A stretch of 64,000 nt of DNA from Zygnema cylindricum (GCA_037447655.1 JBBHKE010001592.1:1-64000), one strand, 5' to 3'. Positions 33,964 through 46,189 are shown, counted from the stretch's first letter. The notes: a model not told the origin generated them from the sequence alone. Numbers and translations are program-made.

Positions 33964-36900
33964 ATGGAAACCCTAAAACCTCCTTTTTTCTCTCTCACTT
34001 CCTCTCTCTTCCTTTCCCTCTTCTCCATAGTTTCTCTTCCCTCTTATTCTACACTTGTTTATTCGTACGATTATGTCTCAGATTCCCGCACAGATCCTTT
34101 TTCCAACTCGAAAAATTCAAATTTTAACCCTAACCCTAACCCTAATTCTGATTTAACTTCTGGTCTTTCCCTCGAACTCTCTCACGTTTTTAACGACAAA
34201 ACTCTCAGAAAGCTTGGACTTAACAGAACAGATTTTCGTTTCCATGATCTTCTCGCCTTACGGGATTTTGAACGACATAGAAACATGGAAACTGTCAATA
34301 AGAGAAGGGAAATGACTGAAGAAGAAAGGGAAATGTATTCTAAATTTCCAGAAATTGTTAAAAGAGAAATTCTTGCCACTGGAACATCGAGCGCAACTTC
34401 AAACTTTCCGTTATTCCATTTCCATTCCATTCCTCTTCCTTTCCACCTCCTCCTTCCTTCCTTCTTTCCATTTCTCTTTCCATTCCTCATTTTCTCTCTT
34501 TCTTTCCTCTCTCCTCCCTCCTTCCCCCCTCCCTTTCCTCCCTTCCCTCTCTCCCTCTCCCCCTCTCCCCTTCTCTCTCTCTTTCTCTTTCTCTTTCTCT
34601 TTCTGCATTTCCTTCTCTGTCATTTCCGTTTCTCCCAGTATTTTTCTGTGTAGGAAAACAAAACAGGAACCTCTAAACAAAGGTTAAACAAATACTTCAC
34701 ATAATTTTTTTCTCTAAATATAGAGTAAACAAATATTTGTACTTTGGTTTCTGACCAGACTCTACCATACGCTTATTATTACATTGGTCTCTCTCTCCCT
34801 CTCCCTCTTCCCCCTTGCTCTCTCTCCCTCTCCTCCTCTCTCTTTCTCCCCCTCCTCTTCTCCCCACTCTATCTCTGGACCAGACTCCACACCAATATTG
34901 ACCTTACATTCCTCTCCTCCCCCCTCTCCCTCCTCTCTCTCTCTCTCACCCAGCCTCTACCGCACCACTATCGGTATTGGGACTCCGGAACAAACTTTTA
35001 ATGTGGTCATTGACACGGGAAGTGTGTTGACTTGGGTCAACTGTCAGCCTTGCGATTCTTGTATTACTTCCCGGTTTCAGGTATACACAGTTTTTGTTGT
35101 TTCAGTTTTAACTCTTTTGCCCTCCCTCTTTATTTTTGTTTTTAGGTTTTGCTGTTTCCTGTGTGAATTCTGCTTTGTTTTGGTTTGAAGCTTTTCCTCT
35201 CCCTTTGTTTTTGTTTTTTTTTCCAAGTTTTTGTTGATGTTCCTATTTGTGTTATTTGTGTCAGTTTGAAGCTTTTTCTCTCCATTTCTGTTTTGTTCTT
35301 TTTTGTTTTTTTCTAAATTTTGTCCTATGTTCTTACCCTGTTTTGTTTTTTTTGACACCGTGAATCAAATTCTCACAAAATTCTCATCTTCTTTTCATTT
35401 TCTACCACAGCAATTAAGTAGTCCATTTGATTCATCCTTATCTTCGACTGCATCTTTAGTGAGATGCAATACTCCTGCATGTAATATGTCGTTTGTCCCT
35501 CCAACTGGATCTACGGACGATTGTCTCTCCGTAAATGTTGAATATTGTACCTATGGTATTCTTTACAATGACGGGTCCTCTACCAATGGACTTATAATTG
35601 ACGACCAATTCTGGTTAACATTATATAATTCCTCACGACGAGTTTCTATTCCGTTCAATTTTGGGTAAGTTCCGTTTTGCATTTAAGTTTCTATTGCAAT
35701 TCTTATTGTTCTTCTCTACTTGTTGGAGTTTATTTTTAGGTTTATATGCCAATTTTTTTTGAGTCAGTTGCTGGCATTTGTTTTGGTGTTTCTATTCCAA
35801 TTCTTTAAGTAGGTTGTTGATTTTTTTTTTCAAGTTTCTCAACCCGTGGTTGATAAGTTGTTGGAGTTTACTTTATGTTTCTATTTCTAATCATTTTGAG
35901 TAAGTTGGGATTTCTTTTTACTGGTTGTAGAGTTTAAAATTGGCCATATCTTTCTTTTTGTTATTTTTACTAATCGTGTTGAGAGAGTATCTACATTCTT
36001 ATTTTTTCAAGAGTGCAGAAGGAGAGGGAGGGAGAGAGTGAGAGGATGGGGCAAGAGGGGGGATTGGGGAAAGCGGGGCAGGAGAGGGAGTGGGGGAGAG
36101 AGAGAGAAAGGGCTGTGGCAAACGGTGGAGAGGATATGGGGGGAGAGAGAGGGAACAGGGGGAGGAATAGGGGATGGGGCGTATGTTGATTGAGATGATT
36201 GTATGAGGGTCTTATTGTTTTTGAATTTTTAAGTGATTTTGGACACTGCTTGTTAATTTCGGACATTGTTCATTGATATTTGGACATTGAATATTGTGTA
36301 GTTGAACATTGTATATTGATTATTGGTCATTGTTAATTGATCTTCGGATATTGTTAATGGATATCTGGACATTGCTAATTGCTAGCTGTAAATTGTATTT
36401 TGACATTGTTATCTGATGTTTGGACGTTGTTAATCATGCCAATTGATATTTTGGACATTCTTAATTGATATTTGGGCATTGCTATGATATTTGGACATTG
36501 TTAATTGATAGCTGGACATTTTTAGTTGATATTTCAAGTGTTGATTGATACTTGAACCTTGTTCATTGGCATTTGCACATTTTCATTGGTATTTGGACAT
36601 TGTTTTGAACATAGTTAAGTGATATTTGGACATTGTTAGTTCATATTTTTACATGTTAACTGATATTTGGGCATTGTTTATTGTATTTTGGACAGATGTG
36701 GGATATCTCAAAAAGGGCCTCTTTTGACTAGTGCCGGTTGGACGGTCCTTGATGCAGTGGACGGTCTTTTGGGACTTGGAAGATCTAACGCGACCGTTCC
36801 ATATTTTATTGCCAAAAATAGTACAACTGGTATCCGGTACGTTTTAACTTTCAATTAAGTTGAATTCCAATTATGAATTCGATTTTTGAGTTTTGAATTT

Positions 36901-37948
36901 AAATTTTGGATTTGAGTTCGAATGCTGAATTTGAGAGGGAGGGTTATTACACCACCCGTCGCTATTCGAGTTAATCACTCCAATCGTAGGTAGTGTTTTT
37001 TTGAACCATTCATAAATCAGTAGTGTTAATAACACTATTTACGAAGGTGGCCCACAACAAGCTGCGTTATCAAACATAATTTAGCGTATTTAATTATAAT
37101 AAAGTGTTAACGCTGATATTTCATCAACTCTAATAGCGATGGATGGTTCAGTGTTACATATCGGCCGGCATTTTTCTGATAAACCCGAGATATGTTTTTC
37201 GGTTTGACTTTCTTCCGATCATTATTTTTGTTCTCATTGTTGGATGCAAAAATCTTAAGTGCAATAAATTTATTGAGTAACGCATGTCAGACTATGACTG
37301 ATCATCTGTATTAAAGTCTGTAAGTCCAATTTTACCGTACTTTACCGTGAATCACTACTAGAGGTGCATAGAAAAAATTAGACATTAAAAATCATCAGTG
37401 CGGGGGTTTGGTTTTGACTTTGAATTATTATCAATGTGGATGATTGCTAACCACTAATAGAATTTGTTTTATAAGAAAATTATCTAGTACTATTAGCGTT
37501 TTTTTGTGGTCAAGAGTTCGAAAAAACGGCGCCAAATTAGACCTTGCATTGCTATAAGTGTTTTTGAATAACTGGGGTGTGAGTATTAACTACACTGAAG
37601 TATTTACTGCGATGTCGCTAATTCCAGGCCATCTACTTCAGCAGTGTTATTGGCACTATTTTATGATTTTGGGGTAAGAAAAACCCACAGTCAAATTAGA
37701 GTCATAAACCCGAATAGCAATTCAAAGTGTGCTGCATATTTTTCAGTAGCTCCTGACCATCGGTAATTGTTCCTTTCAGATTACCGGTGCACAAAGCTTT
37801 CCAAAGATTAACTTGTCAATGAGGATTAATTCTGTTTCATGTTTGTCTTTCTCTGTCTCTATCCCTCGACCTCTACCCCCTGGATATTATATGTGTGTGT
37901 ATATATATATATATATATATAACCTTCCCTGACTCAAAACAAATTCTG

Positions 37949-37997
<49 letters not shown>

Positions 37998-40900
37998 GTG
38001 TATAAGTATTCTTGTATATATGTATTATGTATTGTATGTATGTACCTTCTGTAACCTTCCCTGATTCGAAACATAGTTCAACAACCAGAGGAGATATCAG
38101 CAGTGATATCTATGGAGGAAAAACGTATGATATTCGATACAGGGGCAAAAACATCTGCAATAGTCGATACGGACCTTTAAAAAAGATTGAAAACTATAGT
38201 GTTCTACGATACAAAAAAAATAATTACATGGAACATCCTAAATCGGAAACAGAAATTCGTAAGTACACCTTTTACAGTGTTGTGATTTGCATTACATAAT
38301 GTTTTTATAATAATATTTGGTGCTGTTTTTGGAGTACCTGCGTATGTTACTGACCTGTAGCGAATCGCAAGATAAAATATCGGGCAAAAAACGATGCGCT
38401 AGTATCACTAAATGTTATATATTGGGGCACCCTGTTTATATTTATTGTATATATGCTTCAAATCCAGTTGATTATTTTGAGGCCGATTGTTGTAAGCTCG
38501 ATGAAGGGTTTATGGGGAACCGGAGAAAAAGAAGGGGGACAAGAACTTGGAAAACTGAGTTCAAACCTTGTCAGACCTTCTCATATACTTTCCTCTTTCA
38601 TGTATTCTTGTCGTAGGAATACTAAAAAATTATTATCCGCTCCTCCCCATCTCCTTCTTCTCCCCCTCCCTCTCTTTCTTAAAACTTAATTTTGCTTAGA
38701 TAAGATGAAATAAACCCTAAAGTTTATGACTCCTCTGGTCACAGAGTTTCCAAATCTTTCTCTCCCATCTCCCCCTCCGCCCTCTTGACTGTTTTTATAA
38801 CTGTTTTTATTACCGATTTGAATATATATTTTTGTGCAGTAATGTTTTTACTCTTTGTTTACGAACGGGGAATGGAGGAGGATTGTTGGCATTTGGGGAC
38901 AAACATGTTCCAAAAAGCGCAATTTATACAGATTTAATCGCAGACAGCAAGTCAGTATTATCGTTTTTTTCCCACCGTGTTTGCGATGATGGAAACACGC
39001 TTCTTTAAATTGATTAAAGTGGCATAAACTTTTCCTGTGCTTAACATCAATTATAACTGCTTGGAAATTGCTCAAATTTGTCGCTTAAGTTTGCCTGAAA
39101 TTGCGTAAAATTGCTTTAACTGCTTAAAATTGCTTACAGTTTTGCTTAGGATTTGCTTAAAAATTTCCAAAGCCGGTCAATATTTGAACAAAGTTGGCTA
39201 AATTTTGCTTACAATTTCTCTTATGACAACAGTTTTCGCCTTATTAGAACACTTTTTGCCTTATGGAAACTTGCCATTTTTATGTTTTCTTTTTTTCCAG
39301 ATATTATCATGTGAAGTTAGCGAGGATTTTTGTGGGTGGTCGCTCTCTCTCTGTCCCCCAAAAAGCATATGGGGATATCGAAAGTGGAAATGCGGTATTT
39401 GATAGTGGCACAACATATACTTGGTTACATCCAACACTACAAAAAGCCATTATGAATATGGTATATCTTTTTTTTCTCTCTTTCTCCTTGGTTTTTTCAT
39501 CCCGGTCTTGTTCAACTCGATTTTGGTTTTTTCGTCCCGATTCTGGTTTTTTCGTCCCGATTTTGATTTTGTCTCGATTTTGGTTTTTTTATTTTGTTTT
39601 TGATTTTTTCTTCTCGATTTTGGTTTTTTCGTCTCGATTTTAATTTTTTCATCTTGATTTTGGTTTTTTCGTCCTGGTTTTGCTTTTTTCGTCTCGATTC
39701 TGGTTTTTTGATCTCGATTTTAGTTTTTTCATCGCGATTTTGGTTTATTCATCATTTTTTCATCTGGTTTTTGGTTTTTTCACCTCCATTTTAATTATTA
39801 CATCTTGATTTTGGTTTTCTCGTCTCGATCTTGGTTTTTTCACCTCCATTTTGGTATTTTCCACCGCGGTTTTGGTATTTTCCACCGCGGTTTTGGTATT
39901 TTCCACCGCAGTTTTGATATATATATATTTTTTTGTTGGGTAACTTATTGCCAGGTTCAAACCGTTTTTTAGGTCATTAAAAGTATATTTTAGGCTAAAC
40001 TTGAAGAAAAGGAAAGAAGAAAGATGAAGCAAGAAAGAAAAAACGTGAGGAAAAGAAAAGAAAAAAGGAAAAAAAGAGAACAGGAATAAACTGAAGAATA
40101 TTGAAGGGGATCAAAGACGAGAAGAAAAGAAGAGAAGGGAAGGAGGAAAGAGAAGAAAAAGTGGAAAGAAAAAAATTTCTTCTTTTTAAATTTTGTTTAT
40201 TTTTACTATTATTATGTTTGTAATTTGTCTGTTTTTTTTTTTTTTCAGATAAAATTGAGAGTGGGATTGCAGCCTTCTGCAGATAATTCTCCCCCAAATA
40301 CGACGACAGCTGGATACCTCTGTTATAGGGAAACTGACAGGTAAAATTACCTTTTCTTTAACCCCTTTTTTTAACCCCTTTTTTTCTCCTTTAAACACAT
40401 TTCCTGCTTTTTTTACACTTTTCCTGATATTTTGTACCCTTTCTGTTTTTTTACCCTTATCTTTCTTTCTAGCAAAAGCCAGGAGGTGAAATTTGAAATT
40501 TTGACATTTTTTTCTTTATCCATGTTTAGTTTTTTAGGGCTCTCCCGCTTTTCCTGTCTCTCTCTCTCTCTCTCTCTCCCTCTTTCTCTCTTGGTAGGAA
40601 GTTCTTGTTTGCTGTTAATTTGAAACATTATATTTCTAAAATCCTGTGTGGGTCATTCTGTCTTTCCCTCCCCCCCTCTCTCTATGTGTGTGTGTCTCTC
40701 TCTCTCTCTCCCTCTCTCTCTCTTTACCTCTCTCTCTTCCTCTCTCTCTACCTCTCCTTTCTCTTCTTTTCTCTCTTGCCCTCTCACTCTCTCACTTCCT
40801 CCTCTCCCTTCCCCCCTCGGATTTTCTTTTTCAATATGACTTTTTCCAAACATAAAATTGAATCATTTTTTCAATCACCTCCTTGTTTCTCCCTCTCTTT

Positions 40901-42626
40901 CTCCCTCTCTCTCCCTCCCTCTCTCCCTCTATCCCTCTCTTCCTCTCTTCCTCCCTCTCTCTCAGCCTATCCCTTGAGTCCATTGCTGCTCGTTTTCCGA
41001 CGATTTCGCTCCAATTTGCCTCAAAGGGCGCCTTCCTCAATATTCCCCCGGAGGCCTACACCTTTATTGCGGTGGGTTGTCTCCCCCTCCTGCTCCCTCG
41101 CCCTCTCCCTCTCTCTATCTCTCCCTCTCCCTCTCCCTCGCCCTCTTCCTGGCCCTCTTCCTCACCCTCTCCCTCTCTCACTCCCTCGCCCTCGCTCTCC
41201 CTCGCCCTCCCTCTCCCTCGCCCTCCCTCTCCCTCGCCCTCCCTCTCCCTCTCCCTTGCCCTCACCCTCTCCCACGCCCTCGCCCTCTCTCTCGCCCTCG
41301 CCCTCTCCCTCGCCCATTCCCTCTCCCTCGCCCTCTCCCTCGCCCTCGCTCTCTTTCTCTCCCTCTCCCTATCCCTCCCTTTCCCTCTAACTCTCCCTCT
41401 CCCTCGCCTCTCCCTCTCCCTCTCCCCTCTCCCTCTCCCTCTCCCTCTCCCTCTCCCTCTCCCTCTCCCTCTCCCTCTCCCTCTCCCTCTCCCTCGCCCT
41501 TGCCCTTGCCCTCTCTGTCCCTCGCCCTCTCCCTCTCCCTCTCCCTCTCCCCCTCCCTCTCCCTCGCCCTCGCCCTCTCTCTCCCTTGCCCTCCCTCTCC
41601 CTTTCTATCTCACCCCCCATCTGTTTTTTTCTCTCTTCCCCTCTGTGACTTCTATCCCACTCAATTTGTGGAAAGAACTAAAGGACGAATCAATTTATTG
41701 CTGAATTAGTGCATTGACAGAATTATTGAATTAATTAAACTAATTTGTCTGTTTAAATTTAATTGAATTATTTTAAATTTAAATAGAAACTACTCAAATT
41801 TAATCGAATGTCAACATTGCTGAGTCCTTTTTTTAGCTTTTCTTTTTCAAATTTTTTTGTTTTTCTGTTTTTTTTTTTTTTTTAGTGTATACGGCCTCGC
41901 TCTTGTCTTTTTCTTTTGTACGATTTGTGCCCTTTTTGATGCCCTTCTTTTTTCCTTTTTTTGATTTTTCTTATCCCTTTGAAACCCCTCCCTCCCCCCC
42001 CTAATATTTATTTATTTCCAGAATACTGATTATCGCGAGATTTGTACCCGTTTAGTCGCTTGGGAGACAAAAGTTCCTGCGGTCCACTTTATTATAGGAG
42101 GTAAGGCTAGTTATGTCCCTTTGTTAAATATATATATATCTATTAGTTATTGTATCCATCTCTCTCCCTCCCTTTCTTTTTCTTCCTCTCCCTCTCCCTC
42201 TCTCTCTCTTTTGGAGCAGATATTCATAGCTTATTATGCCCCTTTAGTTAAATATTTCTGTTAGTCATTATGTCCATTAGTTTTTATGTCTGTTAGTTAT
42301 TATATCCATTCACTTATACCCTTCCTCTTCCTCCCTCTCCCTCTCTCTCGCCCTCTCGCTATTACTCTTTTTCTCCCTCTCCTTCTCCCTCTCCCTCTCC
42401 CTCTCCCTCTCCCTCTCCCTCCCGCCCTCTCTCGCTTACTCCCCCTCTCCCTCTCCCTCGCCCTCTCTCGCTTACTCTCCTTCTCCCTCTCCCTCTCCCT
42501 CCCTCTCTCTCCCTCTCCGTCTTTGGACCAGATATTTGGATGCGAAACATTGCCCTCATTCACGACCTCGAAAAAAATCGAATTGGATGGGCTCCAAGTC
42601 TTTGTGAGATTTGTTTATTTATTTAG
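33964..42626 (+). CDS. Secreted A1-family aspartic protease, plant atypical/nepenthesin-like (10 exons)
   Basis: Exons: 33964-34409, 34954-35080, 35411-35664, 36696-36836, 38840-38950, 39301-39460, 40249-40340, 40966-41071, 42022-42100, 42532-42626. All junctions are GT/AG and all phases fit, giving 536 aa. The protein starts with a hydrophobic signal-peptide-like segment (FFSLTSSLFLSLFSIV), then a prodomain of about 110 residues. The first active site is VVIDTGS (Asp169) and the second is VFDSGTTYTWL (Asp394). The cysteine-rich stretch after the first site, ending YCTYGILYNDGSSTNG, is characteristic of plant nepenthesin-type and related atypical pepsins. GLLGLGR and the C-terminal RIGWAP complete the fold. 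No plant-specific saposin-like insert is seen. Secretion or vacuolar entry is inferred from the signal peptide. An alternative end exists: donor GTGAGA at 42604 joined to an acceptor ending at 43002 would replace the last residues with CSSL and a stop. Confidence 0.93.
34420..34650. repeat. CT-rich tract in intron 1 of the aspartic protease
   Basis: CTTCC, CTCCCT and TTTCTC runs start just past the exon 1 donor. A second tract (about 34782-34950) leads directly into the exon 2 acceptor. Both are pyrimidine-rich in the sense strand. Confidence 0.9.
34954..35080 (+). CDS. Aspartic protease exon 2 (first active site DTGS)
   Basis: The exon reads LYRTTIGIGTPEQTFNVVID and then TGSVLTWVNCQPC. DTGS is the N-lobe catalytic motif, and WVNCQPC is the plant cysteine pattern. 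The acceptor CCCAG follows about 170 bases of CT repeat. Two earlier, diverged copies of this acceptor and the exon start lie at 34754-34786 and 34877-34898. Confidence 0.93.
36005..36170. repeat. GAGGGA-type purine tract in intron 3 of the aspartic protease
   Basis: About 165 bases of GAGAGGG/GGGGGA sequence. It is purine-rich in the sense strand, opposite to the other tracts of this gene. Confidence 0.85.
36235..36695. repeat. Tandem TTGATATTTGGACATTGTTAA units ending at a 3' splice site
   Basis: About twenty imperfect units of 20-22 bases, core GATATTTGGACATTGTTA. The last unit becomes TTGTATTTTGGACAG, the acceptor of aspartic protease exon 4, so the array shares text with the splice site. 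Confidence 0.85.
36950..37154. mobile_element. Decayed mariner-like MITE in an aspartic protease intron
   Basis: TA-flanked on the left. CACCACCCGTCGCTATTCGAG at the left and CTCTAATAGCGATGGATGGT at the right are diverged inverted ends of the CACCG family. A further decayed relative lies at about 37345-37735. Confidence 0.6.
37895..38000. repeat. (TA)n and (CA)n microsatellites
   Basis: A TA run (about 37899-37920), then a CA run (about 37952-37988), then ATATAT, in aspartic protease intron 4. Confidence 0.95.
39301..39460 (+). CDS. Aspartic protease exon 6 (second active site DSGT)
   Basis: YYHVKLARIFVGGRSLSVP leads to VFDSGTTYTWLHPTLQKAI. DSGT is the C-lobe catalytic motif in the usual spacing of about 225 residues from DTGS. 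The donor GTATAT is followed by a long tandem array of a TCGATTTTGGTTTTTTCG-like unit. Confidence 0.93.
39480..39930. repeat. Tandem TCGATTTTGGTTTTTTCG units after aspartic protease exon 6
   Basis: About twenty units of 18-21 bases, starting within 20-30 bases of the donor at 39461. They end in three near-perfect TTTTCCACCGCGGTTTTGGT units. Confidence 0.9.
40555..40965. repeat. CT microsatellites leading into the exon 8 acceptor of the aspartic protease
   Basis: Interrupted CTCTCT/CTCCCT runs end directly at the TCTCTCAG acceptor. After the exon a second block (about 41085-41620), with CCCTCG and CTCCCT hexamers, follows the donor within 15 bases. Exon 8, 106 bases long, is an island between two expansions. 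Confidence 0.93.
42170..42530. repeat. CTCCCT-type repeats in the last aspartic protease intron
   Basis: Two CT blocks (42160-42210 and 42320-42520). Between them is a copy of the 3' splice site and a run of TGTTAGTTATTATGTCC-like units. Confidence 0.9.
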
Positions 42627-44397
42627 TTATTTTTTTATTTTTCCTTAATTTGTTTTTATCTTAGCCTTCAATTGTTTTTGAAGTTTCAAATTATATTTCA
42701 TTTAAAACTTTAAATTGTTTTCGAAACCTGGAATTGATATTGAGAGAGGGAGAGGATGAGGGAGAAGGAGAGGGAGAGGATGAGGGAGAAGGAGAGGGAG
42801 AGGATGAGGGAGAAGGAGAGGGAGGGGAAGAGGAGAGGGAGAACACACTCCTCTTTTCTTGGGATGATTTTTTTTTTTGTTCTTAACTTTTTTTGCATGT
42901 GATATAAAAATCAATCGGCGAATTGTTCTTACTTTGTTAAAACATTTTTTTTATTTCCTTTTTGTTTTTCCGCCTTTTTTTTGTGTCTTTTTTCTCATAC
43001 AGGTTCAAGTTTATGAGATTCCTTAATTTTCTTCAAATTTATTGTTATGTATTCAAAAAAAGAAAGTAAAAGTGAAACCGCTAATTATTGTGAGGAACCG
43101 AAAAATTTCGCCTTGAAATTTCGATAACAAAAAGGGTTCTTTTCAACATCCCTTTTTCCTCCCGAAAATAAAAAATGTCCAATTTTTTTCACGGGATAAG
43201 TTAAGATATTTTATGGTATTATCGAAAAGAAACATCCGGAAAAATAAGGCTGTGAAAATAAAACCTGATTTTCGGGTTTTATATGTGAATATTATACCCA
43301 CTTTTTGCTAATGACTTTTGTAGTTTACAAAGAGAAGGAGGAAAAGAGAGAGGAAGAGGGAGAAAAAAGGAGAAGCGCGCGAGTGAGTTTTCAAATTTAT
43401 TATTTCATTTTTTCCTTTTTCTTTTTAGTCTCTTTTTTTTTTGTTTTTTGGAGGGGCGGTCCTTTACTGTTGCAACTTTACCTTATTTTTATAATTTATT
43501 TTTATTTTTTTGGTTCAATTTTTTTTTTGAAAGTTTTTTTCTTTCTTGTCCGTTTGGTTAAAAAGCTTGTGACGTTTCGGGGGAGAGAATTTGAAGAAAA
43601 AGATCCGCAAAAGTGAAATCATCTCTATAATTTTTTTTTCATTTTTTAGTTTTTTAGTTATTTTTTTAGTTGTATATGTCGATGGGAATTTTTTTATTGA
43701 TGACTACTGTGACTTTTTTTCAAGAGGCTGATAAAAAGGCAACTGTTGTCTATTATTCCTTCAGATGTTTTGTGGTCTTGTTTGCAATGGAAAATATAAC
43801 ATTTTTTTCATTTTTGTGTTTTTCTTTTTTTTCTTCCTCCCTAATTTTTGTTTTCTGCTTTTTTGTCATTTTTTTTTCGCGTGAAAAATCTTTTGATTCG
43901 TGATTGTACTAAATGCCGGAGAGGACTCCGACTCAACCCGCAGGCGTAGAGCACCGAAAGCTTGCAATTGGGCCAAGCATTCTTCTTAGTAATTTGATGT
44001 AGCCGAAAAATTCAGTGGCAAAACGTCCTGTGAGTTTAATCTATCTTGGAAGACTGGGAACTCTTACCTAAAGGACTACTACAAATCTCAATTGCCATCT
44101 CCTTTGTTTAGTGAATCTTTTCCTGCACTTTTGCACTTGAGTTAGGATTCTTGTGCACTTGTAATTGAAAGCTAAAGGTTAAACATTAAGTGATAGGCAA
44201 GTGATCGACTGAGGTGGAACCCGTCAATGTTTGGATACGATTTCAATAAGTTCCTTTCCCCTTGATTCTCCTTGCAGTAAGTCTTTATGCGAGTGTTTTG
44301 GTGACACTTTTGAGGGATCTAAATCTAATCAGGACGATGGCTGGTGGCTGGTCAATCTTTATTCCTTGAATCTTTCTTAATCGAGTCTCTATAAGAT

Positions 44398-44655
44398 GGA
44401 AGGGGAGGCTAAATTAAAAAGCACGATGGTAAACCATCTGAGTCCGAGGGTACAAAAGGGATGGCATGGCCGAAATTGAAAAACTACCAGCAGGGGAATA
44501 AAATAACAGCACCCAAGTGCTAAAAGAAAACAACAAGGAAAATAAAGGCACCCAAACGCAAAATGAAAAGCACGGCAACTGACAAAACCAAAACTACAAC
44601 CCCAACCCCAACCCAATTAAATAACTACGAAAAGCAACCCCGTAAGTCCCCCCAT
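44398..44655. repeat. Dispersed repeat of unknown class, copy 2 (inverted)
   Basis: This block splits one copy of a duplicated unit: the intact copy reads TCTCTATAAGATTGATATCG, while here the same text is interrupted after ATAAGAT. The insert carries the GATGGTAAACCATCTGAGTC core shared with 9240-9500, and a (CCCCAA)-like run at 44598-44615. Confidence 0.65.
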
Positions 44656-44924
44656 CCTGGGTGATATCGCCAAATCTCGAAAGCCAACACTACACCGTGA
44701 ATCGCTATTAGCATTGATATCGCTATTGGCGTCCTTGAATTTTTACCTCAAACCTAAAACAGAATTAATAACTCTAATTGTTTTTTTACTTTAATATAGG
44801 TACTGTTTAATTAGCATTAGTTAATCAGGACGATGGCTGGTGGCTGGTCAAGCCTTATTCCTTGATACTTTCTTAATCGAGTCTCTATAAGATTGATATC
44901 GTTAAATCTCGAAAGCCAACACTA

Positions 44925-45481
44925 CACCGCGAATCGCTATTAGCGTGAATATCGCTTTCGGCGTCCTTGAATTTTTACCTCAAACCTAAAACAGAGTTAA
45001 TAACTCTAATTGTTTTTTTACTTTAATATAGGTATTGTTTAATTAGCGTTAGTTACTCTTTTTTAGACAGTTTTTAAATACTGTTCTGTACGAAATGTAT
45101 CATTCAGTACTAAAATTGCTCAATACTTCGTACAATAGAAAGTGTGTTAGATGAAAGCGTCGACACTCGAAAGTGAGTGCGTCGACACGAGAAAGCACAC
45201 TCAAATTCACTTCCTAGTGATTAAGACAACGGAAAATCATGCGAACTTGTTCTCGCAATTCAAACCCCGACCATGTGGACACAGGCTATACCGGCTACAC
45301 TACAGGAAAAATGTACCCAATTTAGGGTTATGCATAAATTATACTTATGCATAAATTAAAGTTATGCGTGAATTAGAGTTAGTTTTTCTTAGCGAAAGAC
45401 TTCGAACCTAAATTAGAGTTATTAACACCAATTGTTTTCTTACATCAATTCTTTCTTAAGCGCTAATAGCGATTCACGGTG
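44925..45481. mobile_element. Mariner-like MITE with a partial duplicate
   Basis: 557 bp, TA on both sides, with ends CACCGCGAATCGCTATTAGC and GCTAATAGCGATTCACGGTG. A 5' fragment of the same element (44693-44821) plus the left flank lies just upstream, so a unit spanning flank and element was tandemly duplicated. Confidence 0.88.
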
Positions 45482-46189
45482 TACTGTCCTAAATAGTGTT
45501 CAAGGGCTCGTCCCAACTCTTCATTGGCCCTTACTGTCGACCGAGAACCGGGGCATAGTGAAGCTCACTTTGAGGGAAGTAAACATATGAGAGGGCAAAA
45601 CTAAAAGAGACATAGAGGGCAATGGGGATAAAATAACACTACTATCTTTTCCAGATTGAAATGGATATTACAAAAGAAAGCGAAGTAATGTTGAGAATGG
45701 TTTGACAGAGCCTTAAAAAGTGCTCCAGTAGCCTCGATATCAACTAGTGGTTCATGATAACTCAAGTCATTTCGATCTTCTAGGACATAATACAAGAAAA
45801 TTGATTGACACTAACAAAATTGACAAACATGAGACCGTTCAAAACGTATTTTGACATGTGAAATAAAACTTGTATACTATGGTCGAGTCACATACTAGGA
45901 AACGGGATATCTGATCATCACTATTAAAACAAATAGACTCCAAGAAGAAAAATATCGTTCCAAAATTCTAGTCCTAACCAGTACACAGAATCAGTACTGG
46001 ATTGATTCTGGGTTTCAAGAAGTACTAGCCCAAAATCAAAACAACTAAAACTACTTTGTGAAGGACTTTTCTTGTTTTCTAAAAAAGTTGCATATGGAAT
46101 ATTCGGCATAACAACGCCCTATTTTGCAATAAAAACGACAAAAAACGGGCGAAAGACGAGTATAAAGACAGGCACAAAACGGTAAAGCT

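Larger units (their letters stand above)
42627..46189. other. Region between the convergent aspartic protease and RECG genes
   Basis: Contains a GAGGATGAGGGAGAAGGA tandem tract (42745-42840), T-rich sequence (43380-43900), a partly duplicated transposon region (44331-45481), and AT-rich sequence without recognised genes. The reading frames here are T-rich and have no family resemblance. The 3' untranslated regions of both genes must lie at its ends. Confidence 0.5.

Noticed and set aside
40605-41709. Overlapping plus-strand frames of 200-270 codons
   Set aside because: They are CT microsatellite translations; only 40966-41071 is a supported protease exon.
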